This document shows, one piece after another, positions 10,722 through 42,399 of a stretch of 64,000 nucleotides of DNA (position 1 is its first letter; each line of letters begins with the position of its first letter). The stretch comes from Amblyomma americanum. Lineage: Eukaryota > Arthropoda > Arachnida > Ixodida > Ixodidae. The position numbers were made by a program, and so were the translations under genes. The notes beneath the pieces are model-generated. The model was not told the origin of the DNA. It ran no database searches and worked only from the letters and a program-made list of their open reading frames with translations. The stretch is from NCBI RefSeq assembly GCF_052857255.1, contig NW_027526749.1:7501-71500 (forward strand), in the 5' to 3' direction.

Positions 10722-11653
10722 GACTCGGTATCTGGAGCCCCGCTGTAGGCTTGCTTAGGGCATGTCTCGCCTGCTTCTCTTTGTGGCTCCCCACGGCGCA
10801 CGTTTTGGCAGAACCTGGCGATGTGTCCGCGACCCTGGCAAGCGAAGCATACGATTTCTTCAAAATCTCGCATACCGCGCCTGTAGCTTTGTGGCGGTCT
10901 CCGGTTTCCAGCGAATGAGCGCTGTTGAGCGCGCGCTTCAACCTGGTGTTCTACCTGCTGAGATAGCAGCTGTTCTAAGCGATCTAATCGCTCTGTCAAG
11001 AGAGCAACCTCAGGGTTGAGCACCGCTCTCTCTATGACGCGTACTCTCGCTGCGGCTGTCGTTAACGCCTCATTTCGTTCCTCATCCAATGCGGCCTCCA
11101 CGGCTTGGTCGAAATTGCTCGGCTTGCGCGAGAGCACGAACCGGCGCACGGGGTCTTGCAGACCAGCCACGAACAAAGCGGTCATTTCCTCTTTAAGTAG
11201 TTCCTCCGCGTATTTCTTCCTTAGCTGGTCTCCTTCCTCCTCCCTGCTTAACGTATCGCGTGCTAGGCGCTGAAGCCGCGACGCAAATGTTCGCACGTCC
11301 TCCCCTACCTTCTGTTCGGCGTCACGGAACCTCTGTACCCGCACGTGACGTGGTTCAGTGTCGAAATGCTCAAACGCGAGCTTCTTAAATTCCGCAAATG
11401 ATTTTGTGGATTTTACTTTTTCGTCTCGCCATGCAAAATCATGAGCAGCTCCTGCCATCTTACACCTCGCCATTCCCAGCATTTGAGCATCGGACCATCC
11501 CCCCATTTTCCCAATCTCTTCTAGCATGGAAAAGAAATCGCAGATTGGAACCCCTGTCTTATCTCCCGTAAACGTCGGAATGACGCTTCCTAATGCCAGC
11601 ATGCTTGCTCCGAGCGACGGCTGTGGAGTGGGAGCTCCCTCAGATACAGTCAT
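10712..11653 (-). CDS. gag: Gypsy Gag protein, copy 1
   Basis: The frame encodes 313 residues, starting at the ATG at 11653 (MTVSEGAPT). The middle resembles a retrotransposon capsid domain: the FRDAEQKVGEDVRTFASRLQ region, then LFVAGLQDPVRRFVL. Next is a Leu-rich heptad stretch (LLTERLDRLEQLL) that could form a coiled coil. A single zinc knuckle, CX2CX4HX4C (CFACQGRGHIARFC), sits at about residues 269-282. Gag would form the particle and bind the element RNA. It ends at the frameshift site. Upstream is an 11-T run where copy 2 has 10, but both lie before the ATG and do not affect the frame. Copy 2 Gag carries a 31-residue internal duplication that is absent here. Confidence 0.93.
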   Translation of the reverse strand: MTVSEGAPTPQPSLGASMLALGSVIPTFTGDKTGVPICDFFSMLEEIGKMGGWSDAQMLGMARCKMAGAAHDFAWRDEKVKSTKSFAEFKKLAFEHFDTEPRHVRVQRFRDAEQKVGEDVRTFASRLQRLARDTLSREEEGDQLRKKYAEELLKEEMTALFVAGLQDPVRRFVLSRKPSNFDQAVEAALDEERNEALTTAAARVRVIERAVLNPEVALLTERLDRLEQLLSQQVEHQVEARAQQRSFAGNRRPPQSYRRGMRDFEEIVCFACQGRGHIARFCQNVRRGEPQREAGETCPKQAYSGAPDTESKN

Positions 11654-11789
11654 TTTTTTTTTTCAAGCCCTCCAGTGCCTCAAGCCTCTCAAATGGGGGT
11701 AAAAGTCCCACAATCAGTCCCGTGATTCCCTTTTGATTACAATTTTGAAGTCATGAATGTCACAGCATTCAGAGGACATTTGCTTTTGA

Positions 11790-11808
11790 GACCCCACTTC
11801 TGACACCA
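11790..11808 (-). promoter_or_regulatory. Primer-binding site, leucine tRNA type, copy 1
   Basis: On the minus strand, one base after the 5' LTR end, the sequence TGGTGTCAGAAGTGGGGTC appears. It is complementary to the CTTCTGACACCA 3' end of a leucine tRNA as I recall it. The same site lies at 18497-18515 in copy 2. Confidence 0.75.
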
Positions 11809-11809
11809 G

Positions 11810-12946
11810 TGTGATGACCCCCATAATGCGCAGGTCCACACAGGACGGAGAGGCAAAGAGACACCGTATGGCTCAGTTTAAACAAACAGGTATATTCAAT
11901 AATTACACATGATGAAGATTATACATCAGAGGCTGGGGCGTCCGAGCTTACGTGCCGACGACTTCATGGGGGCGATGGAGTGGCTCCGGAGTTGGGCTCG
12001 AGCGGTTGCTGGCAGAAGCTGCACGCCGTCGGGGCTTCGGCGCTGAAGGCCCTCTTGGCGAATGATGTCGTCCTGAGCGTGTATGCAGTAGAATTTCAAT
12101 AGTCGTCCGTTTCTTCGAGGATGGTTCCCAAACCCTTCCTCTAGTGTCGTTCGGCTTGGAAGATGAACAGGAGGCGAGCTTGTAGATGATGACAGCAGAG
12201 CATAATTTTACAACAGAACAAACTTTGCACTACTTTACTCATCGACCGGGCAGGTTAGTGCCTAAGTAGCATCACATTTCATACTAAGCATGGAGCCCCA
12301 GCTCAGACTGAACTGCATCCGTTTACATGCGCTTTTAAGCACTTGATTAACAAAGGACTAAGGGCGGTCATTTCCAGTGGCCCGCCCAAAGCATCAATTC
12401 TCCAATCCAAAATAACATGCGAGATGGGGACCACCCCTTGGGCTGGGCTTAGCCTCGACCCCAGAGTCTGTTAACAATACAGACTAAATAAACAACAAAA
12501 ACGCCACCACTCTCTCTCAAGTGAGAGTATACACAGGCTCTCTCTTCGGAGCTAATTCACTAGCGCCTGTCTTTCCACATTCTTGGCGAGTACTGCCTGT
12601 CCGCCATGACAGGTGTCCGTCGCGGCCCTTCTGGGAAGCTGTGGGTGCCTTCCCGGCGATAGCCCACGACAAAGGGGGGGGGGGAGGGAAAGAATGTCGT
12701 CTTCGCGGTTTCGCATAGCGTCGGCTGTGGTACGGCGCGCTCTGGCCCGCTGACAGCTCCCTTGTCCTGGAATGTAACCGGAAATTGGGGAGGATAAAGC
12801 CTGTTTCCCCGGGGCGGCGGCGGGACCTGTTTTTCTGGTCGTCACTCAAAGAGCATGGCTGGGTAATTGATGATGCCGCTGTCACGGGTCTCCGTCTATG
12901 CCGCGCCGTCGAACGTGGATCCTCGTATCACACACGGAATGTCACA
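11810..12946 (-). repeat. Gypsy LTR 2, shared by both copies
   Basis: This is a complete LTR of 1137 bp. Its ends form a short inverted repeat, TGTGA...TCACA. It acts as 5' LTR for copy 1 and 3' LTR for copy 2. It carries the majority base at the few positions where the three LTRs differ, and an eleven-G run. Confidence 0.93.
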
Positions 12947-13439
12947 CTCGCTCACCCTCCAGAAGAATGTTCTCCGAACATTTGAGTCCACGCAGCTCCC
13001 CTTGTCTTTCTGAATCGCCTCGCGCAGTGCGTCCGACAAAACACTTTTCGCTGCACTCAACACCACTGCACAACACCATATGCCTCCGCTGTCAATACTG
13101 GCGTCTCCAGGGGCAGCACTGATCTTCTTTTACAGATAAACATGAAACTCAGCACCCAAGCCTCTCCTTTCTAGTCCAAACTGGACGAAATAAATTTACC
13201 ACAGTTACAAAGGAGCTCCCACTTCTAGCACGATCACGGCACAGACAAAAATATAGATAACGAAAGGAAGTAGGGCAGGTTCTGCATGCGCTCCGCATGC
13301 TCTCCTGTGCAGGTGTTACTTAATGACAGAAAGGTTTAACTACCAACTCCGATAACTTAACACATAAGCACATAGCAATGTTATGAGCTGCGGCATTACA
13401 CAATTCTAACCAGTTCACAACTCCGCTCTGTTTACGCCA

Positions 13440-16400
13440 TTAGTCCGACTTAGCTTTCCGATTTCGCAGCGGATATCGGCCTTCATGAGTCATACTAAGT
13501 AAGTCTGTGCCCCTTTGTCTGCTTTGGGACTCGCGAGGGCTCGTGGCAGGAGCCTCTCCTGGCGTTATCTGCGCGGCAACCTCGCGCGCTTCTTCTTCTA
13601 GCAATGCATGAAGTAAATCCGGTGGCATTCCGGCCGTCACCTCGGGCGCCTGCCGAACAAATGCAGGAGAGGGCGTTTCTTGCGAACTATCTGCGCGCTC
13701 CGCTTCACTTCTGTCCCCATCAAAATCCGCGCTTTCCCTTTCCTCATTTCGTGAATACTGAACCGGTGCCGACTTGAGGCGATTTGCGTGTATCCTTATC
13801 AAACGCCGGTTCACGTCTCGGACTCTGAAGTTTACCGGAGAAAGCTTCTCGACAACCTCGCACGGTCCTCTCCACTTCGTCTGGAACTTACGAGCTAGCC
13901 CAATCTGCCTTTGGCAGTTTTCAATGTACACGCTGTCCCCCACATCAAACGGCGCGTCTCTAGCACTGCGATCGTGCACCTCCTTCCTGCGCTTCGCCGC
14001 TTTCTTTAAGGACTCCTTTGCGATGTCCCTCGCCACTTGCAAGCGCGATTCTAGCTCAACCTTATAGTCGTCCAGTGAAGCGTATGGGACACGACGGGGG
14101 CCCTCTGGCACTTCACTAGGCTGGTCCGGGTCTCGGCCGTAGAGAAGAAAGAATGGCGATTCGCCCGTGCTCTCGTGTGCTGCGGAATTGTAGGCAAACA
14201 TTGCATACGGGAGCCACAAGTCCCAGTCCCGCTGGTCGCGCGAAACAAAATGCGACAGGAACCCGGCCACGGTTTGGTTCAGTCGCTCCACCGCGCCGTT
14301 GCAAGCCGGATGGTACGGTGTTGTCTGCTTCTTAGCGATCTTAAGCAGCTCGCAAACTCTCCTCATTAGCTGCGACACGAAGTTCGTTCCCCGATCTGTC
14401 AAGAGTTGCCTCGGGGGTCCATGTCGGAGCACGATCTGTTCGACAAATGCTCTTGCAACCGTGTCTGCCTTCTGATCTGGGAGTGCTACCGCTTCCGCGT
14501 ATTTTGAAAGGTGGTCGACAAATACTAAAATGTACTTGTTTCCGGAAGTGGTCGTGGGCAATGGGCCCATTATGTCCATACCTGTCCGCTCGAAGGGAGC
14601 CGAAACCTCAGGGAACGGCTGAATTGGAGCTGGTCTTCGTCCCTTGGGTGTTTTTCTTTCGAGACAGGAATGACACTTCGCACAGTAGTCTCTAACATCC
14701 TGTCGCATGCCACTCCAAAAGTACAAACGCTCCACACGCCTGCGTGTCTTTGCTACGCCAAAATGACCGGCGCATGGCGCATCGTGAAACTCGCGAAGAA
14801 CCCTTTCTGTCCACGACCGAGGTATGACGACTCTCTCCCAAGCGGTTTTCTCTGGTCTCCCTTTCCTGGTTGGCCTCGTGCGCCGACACAGGGTGCCGTC
14901 TTTGTCAATGAAATAACCTAGCTGTTCGGGGTGAGACGGTGCGCCCTCTAAGCTTTCGATTATTCGCTTCAGGTCAGGATCTTTGCACTGCTCTGTGCGT
15001 AATTCGGCGGGGTCGACTACGGGGACAAACTCATCTATAGCTGCCACGGCAGCTGTGCGGCTGAGTGCATCAGCATTCAGATGTGTCTTTCCTGACTTGT
15101 GCTCAACTTCAAAGCAGTATTCCTGCAGGTGTAGATTCCATCTAGCGAGTCGCGAGCTAGGGTCCCTGACACTCATCACCCATTTCAGAGGATGGCAGTC
15201 TGTGACTAGCTTGAATTTGCGGCCGTAAAGGTAGCATCTGAAGTGCTTTACTGCCCAGACAACGGCGAGGCACTCCCTTTCCGTAGCTCCGTACTTTTGT
15301 TCTGTGGGGCTCAGCTGTCGGCTAGCAAAAGCAACGGGATGTTCTTTGCCCTCGATAACCTGAGAGAGCACGGCACCAACTGCGAACTTTGACGCATCTG
15401 TGGCCATAACGAAGGGCAAATTAAAATCCGGGTGGCGCAACAGCGGTGCACTCATTAGCTTCCTTTTCAGGGCCCCTAAAGCATTCTCCGCGTTTTCGTC
15501 CCAGCGAAAGGCGACATTTTTGGCTGTTAAGGCGGTGAGCGGCTTAGCGAGCTTGGCGAACTCCTCTATGTGCCTTCGGTAGTAACCGATCAGGCCGAGA
15601 AACTGCCGGACCTGGCGGACGCTAGTCGGGGATGAAAAATCCGAGACACACCTTAGTTTCTCAGGGTCCGGTCGCACGCCGTCAGCTGAAACAACGTGCC
15701 CGAGGTATTTCACCTCGTTTTTGAGGAATTGGCACTTAGAGGGCTTCAGCTTGAGACCCGCTGCTCTTAGTCGCACCAAAACCTGCTCAATATCGCGCAA
15801 ATGGTTATCAAAACTGTCACTGTATATGATAATGTCATCCATATACACGAAGCACAGCCTCCCCAGAAGACCTGCCAAGATAACATCAGCGGTTCTCTGC
15901 CAGACAGCAGGGCTGTTGGCCAGACCCATCGGCATTCTTTTCCATTCATAGTGCCCTGAGGGCGTGTTGAATGCCGTTTTCTCGGCATCTGCCGGATCCA
16001 TTGCTATCTGCCAGAATCCCGCCGCCATGTCCACTACCGTGAAGTACCTGGCAGAGCCCAGCTGAGAAAGCGTCTCCTGTATATTGGGGATGGGGTATGG
16101 ATCGATGCGAGTTACGGCATTTAGTTTGCGGTAGTCCACTACCAATCGATACGAGCCATCTGGCTTTTCCACTAATAATGCTGGTGCTCCCCAGGGTGAC
16201 TTTGAGTGTTCGACAATGCCGCGATCAATCAGGTCCTGCACCTGCCGCTCCATCTCCTCACGTTGGGAGTAAGGAATCCTGTACGCACGCTGGTAAACGG
16301 GCGATGAAGTGCCGGTTTCTATCCTGTGCTTTATAACGCCACAGCAGCCCAAATCCAGGTTAGACGCGGCGAATACCTCCGAGTAGTCGTTCAGCAAACC

Positions 16401-17330
16401 AGCCAGAGCCTCCCTCTCCCTGGATTTTACGTGAGAAAGATCGAACGACACCTTTGGAGCAGCCGAAGGACTAGCATGCTCTACAGTTGCGAGTACCGTA
16501 TCGGTGGGCTCACGTTGCTCTATCGCAGAGGTGAAGAAAGCCAATGTTTTGTTCTTGGGAAGGCTCAGTGGCTGCTGGCTACAGTTAACCACCCGTAGGG
16601 GCACTCTGTGGGCGTCATTAACTGTCACGAGGCACGCGGCTGCCTTCAGGCCATTGCTGAGAGAGTCGACCGGCTCAAGCACTCCCACGGCGCCGCTCTC
16701 TACATCTGAAGGCACAAACGCGTACAAAATGTGCTCCGACCAAGGAAGGACGACCGCCTCCTCGACCAGCCGGACGGCAACCCGCGAATATACCTTCTCC
16801 AATGATCCCACTGTTTGACGGGTGTCAATATCGGTAATGCGAATCTCAGCCCCTCTCCTGTTCAAAAACGGAACTTTTGAGCCGCCCGCATTAACCTCTT
16901 CCTCAGAGAATGAGACTACTACCTTCCCTTTTCTCAAAAAATCCTGCCCTAATATACCTGACACTCCGTTTGGCAGAGACACCGTGTCCGGGCATACGTA
17001 GCAGGGGTGCTCCAATGCAATTCCGCCGAGAGAGAAGTGTAACCGGTAGAGTCCACTTATGCCAAGAGGATCCCCCGTTATGCCTACAAATTTGGTTGCC
17101 ATACCACCAGACGCTTCCAACACCTCGCGGTCCCCCTTCCTTCGAAGCGTGTTAAAACTGCTCTCCTTAAGCAATGTCACCTTTGACCCCGTATCTATCA
17201 ACAATTCCATACAACAACCATTTAACTTGCAACGCACAACAGGGCATGCCTCGTCGGCCACACAAACTACCACCACCTCATCATCTATTGCTCCCTCCCC
17301 ACGCTCCTCAGGCTGGGGAGGACTAACTAG
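13440..17330 (-). CDS. pol: Gypsy Pol polyprotein, copy 2
   Basis: The same 1296-residue -1-frame product as copy 1, with the same translation, including the DTGS protease, YMDD reverse transcriptase, RNase H and HHCC/DDE integrase motifs. It is entered from gag at the slippery site 17330-17336. No stop or frameshift disrupts it. The lack of amino-acid change across nearly 1300 codons argues that the two copies separated very recently. Confidence 0.95.
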   Translation of the reverse strand, partial: LVSPPQPEERGEGAIDDEVVVVCVADEACPVVRCKLNGCCMELLIDTGSKVTLLKESSFNTLRRKGDREVLEASGGMATKFVGITGDPLGISGLYRLHFSLGGIALEHPCYVCPDTVSLPNGVSGILGQDFLRKGKVVVSFSEEEVNAGGSKVPFLNRRGAEIRITDIDTRQTVGSLEKVYSRVAVRLVEEAVVLPWSEHILYAFVPSDVESGAVGVLEPVDSLSNGLKAAACLVTVNDAHRVPLRVVNCSQQPLSLPKNKTLAFFTSAIEQREPTDTVLATVEHASPSAAPKVSFDLSHVKSREREALAGLLNDYSEVFAASNLDLGCCGVIKHRIETGTSSPVYQRAYRIPYSQREEMERQVQDLIDRGIVEHSKSPWGAPALLVEKPDGSYRLVVDYRKLNAVTRIDPYPIPNIQETLSQLGSARYFTVVDMAAGFWQIAMDPADAEKTAFNTPSGHYEWKRMPMGLANSPAVWQRTADVILAGLLGRLCFVYMDDIIIYSDSFDNHLRDIEQVLVRLRAAGLKLKPSKCQFLKNEVKYLGHVVSADGVRPDPEKLRCVSDFSSPTSVRQVRQFLGLIGYYRRHIEEFAKLAKPLTALTAKNVAFRWDENAENALGALKRKLMSAPLLRHPDFNLPFVMATDASKFAVGAVLSQVIEGKEHPVAFASRQLSPTEQKYGATERECLAVVWAVKHFRCYLYGRKFKLVTDCHPLKWVMSVRDPSSRLARWNLHLQEYCFEVEHKSGKTHLNADALSRTAAVAAIDEFVPVVDPAELRTEQCKDPDLKRIIESLEGAPSHPEQLGYFIDKDGTLCRRTRPTRKGRPEKTAWERVVIPRSWTERVLREFHDAPCAGHFGVAKTRRRVERLYFWSGMRQDVRDYCAKCHSCLERKTPKGRRPAPIQPFPEVSAPFERTGMDIMGPLPTTTSGNKYILVFVDHLSKYAEAVALPDQKADTVARAFVEQIVLRHGPPRQLLTDRGTNFVSQLMRRVCELLKIAKKQTTPYHPACNGAVERLNQTVAGFLSHFVSRDQRDWDLWLPYAMFAYNSAAHESTGESPFFLLYGRDPDQPSEVPEGPRRVPYASLDDYKVELESRLQVARDIAKESLKKAAKRRKEVHDRSARDAPFDVGDSVYIENCQRQIGLARKFQTKWRGPCEVVEKLSPVNFRVRDVNRRLIRIHANRLKSAPVQYSRNEERESADFDGDRSEAERADSSQETPSPAFVRQAPEVTAGMPPDLLHALLEEEAREVAAQITPGEAPATSPRESQSRQRGTDLLSMTHEGRYPLRNRKAKSD

Positions 17331-17336
17331 TTTTTT
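17294..17336 (-). promoter_or_regulatory. -1 ribosomal frameshift signal, copy 2
   Basis: Identical to the copy 1 signal: heptamer A AAA AAC at 17330-17336, gag stop 17327-17329, 8-base spacer, and a 7-bp stem between 17315-17321 and 17294-17300. Confidence 0.85.
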
Positions 17337-18361
17337 GACTCGGTATCTGGAGCCCCGCTGTAGGCTTGCTTAGGGCATGTCTCGCCTGCTTCTCTTTGTG
17401 GCTCCCCACGGCGCACGTTTTGGCAGAACCTGGCGATGTGTCCGCGACCCTGGCAAGCGAAGCATACGATTTCTTCAAAATCTCGCATACCGCGCCTGTA
17501 GCTTTGTGGCGGTCTCCGGTTTCCAGCGAATGAGCGCTGTTGAGCGCGCGCTTCAACCTGGTGTTCTACCTGCTGAGATAGCAGCTGTTCTAAGCGATCT
17601 AATCGCTCTGTCAAGAGAGCAACCTCAGGGTTGAGCACCGCTCTCTCTATGACGCGTACTCTCGCTGCGGCTGTCGTTAACGCCTCATTTCGTTCCTCAT
17701 CCAATGCGGCCTCCACGGCTTGGTCGAAATTGCTCGGCTTGCGCGAGAGCACGAACCGGCGCACGGGGTCTTGCAGACCAGCCACGAACAAAGCGGTCAT
17801 TTCCTCTTTAAGTAGTTCCTCCGCGTATTTCTTCCTTAGCTGGTCTCCTTCCTCCTCCCTGCTTAACGTATCGCGTGCTAGGCGCTGAAGCCGCGACGCA
17901 AATGTTCGCACGTCCTCCCCTACCTTCTGTTCGGCGTCACGGAACCTCTGTACCCGCACGTGACGTGGTTCAGTGTCGAAATGCTCAAACGCGAGCTTCT
18001 TAAATTCCGCAAATGATTTTGTGGATTTTACTTTTTCGTCTCGCCATGCAAAATCATGAGCAGCTCCTGCCATCTTACACCTCGCCATTCCCAGCATTTG
18101 AGCATCGGACCATCCCCCCATTTTCCCAATCTCTTCTAGCATGGAAAAGAAATCGCAGATTGGAACCCCTGTCTTATCTCCCGTAAACGTCGGAATGACG
18201 CTTCCTAATGCCAGCATGCTTGCTCTGAGCGACGGCTGTGCGAAATCGCAGATTGGAACCCCTGTCTTATCTCCCGTAAACGTCGGAATGACGCTTCCTA
18301 ATGCCAGCATGCTTGCTCCGAGCGACGGCTGTGGAGTGGGAGCTCCCTCAGATACAGTCAT
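17327..18361 (-). CDS. gag: Gypsy Gag protein, copy 2, with internal duplication
   Basis: The frame encodes 344 residues from the ATG at 18361. It equals copy 1 Gag except that a 93-bp unit is present twice (18149-18241 and 18242-18334). This repeats 31 residues near the N-terminus, including GSVIPTFTGDKTGVPICDF. The two units differ slightly (LRAS versus LGAS). The duplication keeps the frame, so the capsid region, coiled-coil stretch and CCHC knuckle are intact. Whether the extra N-terminal segment is tolerated is unknown. The frame stays open upstream to a GTG at 18418, but the ATG matches copy 1. Confidence 0.92.
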   Translation of the reverse strand: MTVSEGAPTPQPSLGASMLALGSVIPTFTGDKTGVPICDFAQPSLRASMLALGSVIPTFTGDKTGVPICDFFSMLEEIGKMGGWSDAQMLGMARCKMAGAAHDFAWRDEKVKSTKSFAEFKKLAFEHFDTEPRHVRVQRFRDAEQKVGEDVRTFASRLQRLARDTLSREEEGDQLRKKYAEELLKEEMTALFVAGLQDPVRRFVLSRKPSNFDQAVEAALDEERNEALTTAAARVRVIERAVLNPEVALLTERLDRLEQLLSQQVEHQVEARAQQRSFAGNRRPPQSYRRGMRDFEEIVCFACQGRGHIARFCQNVRRGEPQREAGETCPKQAYSGAPDTESKN

Positions 18362-18516
18362 TTTTTTTTTCAAGCCCTCCAGTGCCTCAAGCCTCTCAAA
18401 TGGGGGTAAAAGTCCCACAATCAGTCCCGTGATTCCCTTTTGATTACAATTTTGAAGTCATGAATGTCACAGCATTCAGAGGACATTTGCTTTTGAGACC
18501 CCACTTCTGACACCAG

Positions 18517-19650
18517 TGTGATGACCCCCATAATGCGCAGGTCCACACAGGACGGAGAGGCAAAGAGACACCGTATGGCTCAGTTTAAACAAACAGGTAT
18601 ATTCAATAATTACACATGATGAAGATTATACATCAGAGGCTGGGGCGTCCGAGCTTACGTGCCGACGACTTCATGGGGGCGATGGAGTGGCTCCGGAGTT
18701 GGGCTCGAGCGGTTGCTGGCAGAAGCTGCACGCCGTCGGGGCTTCGGCGCTGAAGGCCCTCTTGGCGAATGATGTCGTCCTGAGCGTGTATGCAGTAGAA
18801 TTTCAATAGTCGTCCGTTTCTTCGAGGATGGTTCCCAAACCCTTCCTCTAGTGTCGTTCGGCTTGGAAGATGAACAGGAGGCGAGCTTGTAGATGATGAC
18901 AGCAGAGCATAATTTTACAACAGAACAAACTTTGCACTACTTTACTCATCGACCGGGCAGGTTAGTGCCTAAGTAGCATCACATTTCATACTAAGCATGG
19001 AGCCCCAGCTCAGACTGAACTGCATCCGTTTACATGCGCTTTTAAGCACTTGATTAACAAAGGACTAAGGGCGGTCATTTCCAGTGGCCCGCCCAAAGCA
19101 TAAATTCTCCAATCCAAAATAACATGCGAGATGGGGACCACCCCTTGGGCTGGGCTTAGCCTCGACCCCAGAGTCTGTTAACAATACAGACTAAATAAAC
19201 AACAAAAACGCCACCACTCTCTCTCAAGTGAGAGTATACACAGGCTCTCTCTTCGGAGCTAATTCACTAGCGCCTGTCTTTCCACATTCTTGGCGAGTAC
19301 TGCCTGTCCGCCATGACAGGTGTCCGTAGCGGCCCTTCTGGGAAGCTGTGGGTGCCTTCCCGGCGATAGCCCACGACAAAGGGGGGGGAGGGAAAGAATG
19401 TCGTCTTCGCGGTTTCGCATAGCGTCGGCTGTGGTACGGCGCGCTCTGGCCCGCTGACAGCTCCCTTGTCCTGGAATGTAACCGGAAATTGGGGAGGATA
19501 AAGCCTGTTTCCCCGGGGCGGCGGCGGGACCTGTTTTTCTGGTCGTCACTCAAAGAGCATGGCTGGGTAATTGATGATGCCGCTGTCACGGGTCTCCGTC
19601 TATGCCGCGCCGTCGAACGTGGATCCTCGTATCACACACGGAATGTCACA
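18517..19650 (-). repeat. Gypsy LTR 3 (5' LTR of copy 2)
   Basis: A complete LTR of 1134 bp with TGTGA...TCACA ends. It differs from LTR1 and LTR2 at about 19102 (A for C), about 19328 (A for C) and by an eight-G run. Confidence 0.93.
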
Positions 19651-20191
19651 AAGAATTGCATTTTCTTATGCCATTTCTTGGGAACATTCTTGGCTATTTA
19701 GAACTTTTTTGGGATGAAGGTGTGGAAATAACTTTCTTGTGAATGGAATTTTTATATGCATATATATTGTATGATGCGTTCCCATTAACTCGGCTAGCCT
19801 CGTCGGTATGTCAGCCTTTGGTCTTTTCTTCTAAGGTATTTTGTAAACAGCTGTCATTACAATAGAACTACTTCAAACCTCTCCAATTTCGAAGCACTGT
19901 CTTGCGCCTATAGCAGCCCTTCGCCTCATGCCTATCGTTTTTTTTTACGTCAAGCGGTATTTGGCTACTGCAACTAAGCAAATCTTTCTGGCTTTGTTAT
20001 AACGGGAAATATGGACATTTACGTATGGATATGATAAGATGAAGTGCAAACCAGCGGTAAAGCCATTCAGTGCTGCTGGATAAGTTCAGTTAAGGAGTCA
20101 GCGTGAATGTTTGGAACAAGTTTTTCCTGTTTAAGAACTGAACCTGTTCCGTTTTTACATGTCATTAAAGCGGGAGACAATATAACAACTC
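19651..20191. other. Gap between gypsy element and hydroxylase gene
   Basis: AT-rich single-copy-looking DNA with no convincing open frame. It separates the outer edge of LTR3 from the 3' end of the prolyl hydroxylase gene. Confidence 0.5.
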
Positions 20192-20197
20192 TTTATT
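20192..20197 (-). terminator. Poly(A) signal of the prolyl hydroxylase gene
   Basis: AATAAA on the minus strand, about 130 bases after the stop codon at 20328-20330. The position suits a short 3' untranslated region. Confidence 0.6.
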
Positions 20198-20327
20198 TTT
20201 GCATTTAACCACTTAATAGAACGAAACACGCTTAAATAGAACAACAAAAACGACGTAGATTCATTGGCATGACTTGGAGTTAAAGGGCGCAGCAGCAGCG
20301 CGACCACAGCGCCGCCGGTGGCCGGAG

Positions 20328-41715
<21,388 letters not shown>

Positions 41716-41812
41716 CTGCATGTCAGGAAGAGAGAGAAAAATTGCAGGGGCACCTAATTATGTTATGAATTGGCAGCGCGAAAGCATTAGCAGCTGCTGA
41801 TGCCTTTACCGT

Positions 41813-41849
41813 AAATGACGTCACTTCCTGTCTGCAGGTGACGTCATTT
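41813..41849. promoter_or_regulatory. Inverted pair of CRE sites
   Basis: AAATGACGTCAC (41813-41824) and its inverted copy GTGACGTCATTT (41838-41849) enclose 13 bases. A CCAAT follows at 41857-41861. It sits 100-150 bases upstream of the first identified P4HA exon. It may be a promoter or part of a repeat. Confidence 0.45.
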
Positions 41850-41979
41850 CCTCCATCCAATGGGATTATTCTGTATGGTGAAGTCATTTCCCTCCAGTCA
41901 AAAAAATGCGTGATATTTATGACCGAGTTCAGAAGTGACACGTCAGGGTATTACGCACGGGGAGGTAATCTTCTCTCCC

Positions 41980-42237
41980 CTATAGAAATGGTCTATAGAC
42001 AGTCTATAGACTTCTCATAGACTGCATTGCCTTCATATAGATATTTCTTGTCTATTCAATGTCTATAGACTGTCCATAGATTTAAGTCTAATAAAAGTGT
42101 ATGGCCATAAATCTGTAGATTGTCTGTAGACTGTCTATCGAATATGCATTGCCTATAGACTGTTCTCTAGGGTTCGTCTATAGAGAGTCCACAGACTTTA
42201 TAGACAGAAGTCCATGGACAGTCTATAGACTAAAGAA
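41980..42237. repeat. Cluster of TATAGAC palindromes
   Basis: AGTCTATAGACT-like self-complementary words occur about ten times in 260 bases, in exact and decayed forms, with irregular spacing. Confidence 0.85.
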
Positions 42238-42399
42238 GTTTTTGTAAGGGCTGCTCTATTGCATCACGATAAACGGCTAAGAACAGCGGCTTAACAGCAT
42301 GTTCAGATCGTTTTCATGCGAATATTTAGCGTAGCTTGAAGCTGTCAGTGTGTTTCTAACAAAAAAAAATAGTGATTTCCACACAACTGATCATACGTG

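Larger units (their letters stand above)
5217..12946 (-). mobile_element. Ty3/gypsy LTR retrotransposon, copy 1
   Basis: On the minus strand this reads 5' LTR (11810-12946), primer-binding site, gag, pol, short 3' region, then 3' LTR (5217-6331). The upper LTR is shared with copy 2, so the two elements form one tandem array. Gag and Pol are both uninterrupted. The 3' LTR lacks the terminal 20 bases present in the other two LTRs, so the original edge and its target duplication are lost. LTRs and coding regions are nearly identical between copies, which means very recent insertion or duplication. No envelope-like frame was seen. Confidence 0.95.
11810..19650 (-). mobile_element. Ty3/gypsy LTR retrotransposon, copy 2
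   Basis: This is the second unit of the tandem array: 5' LTR 18517-19650, leucine-type primer site 18497-18515, gag 17327-18361, pol 13440-17330, 3' region 12947-13439, and LTR2 as 3' LTR. It has the same layout and nearly the same sequence as copy 1. The main difference is a 93-bp tandem duplication inside gag. The sequence after the outer edge (AAGAATTGC from 19651) has no matching direct repeat next to LTR1. Confidence 0.95.

Noticed and set aside
7159..10758. Plus-strand frames of 60-104 codons opposite gypsy pol
   Set aside because: They are repeated exactly in copy 2 and lie opposite a long conserved coding frame, so they are shadows.
41716..41753. Start of P4HA at 41753
   Set aside because: The codon there is GTG, and a strong splice acceptor lies between it and the conserved sequence.
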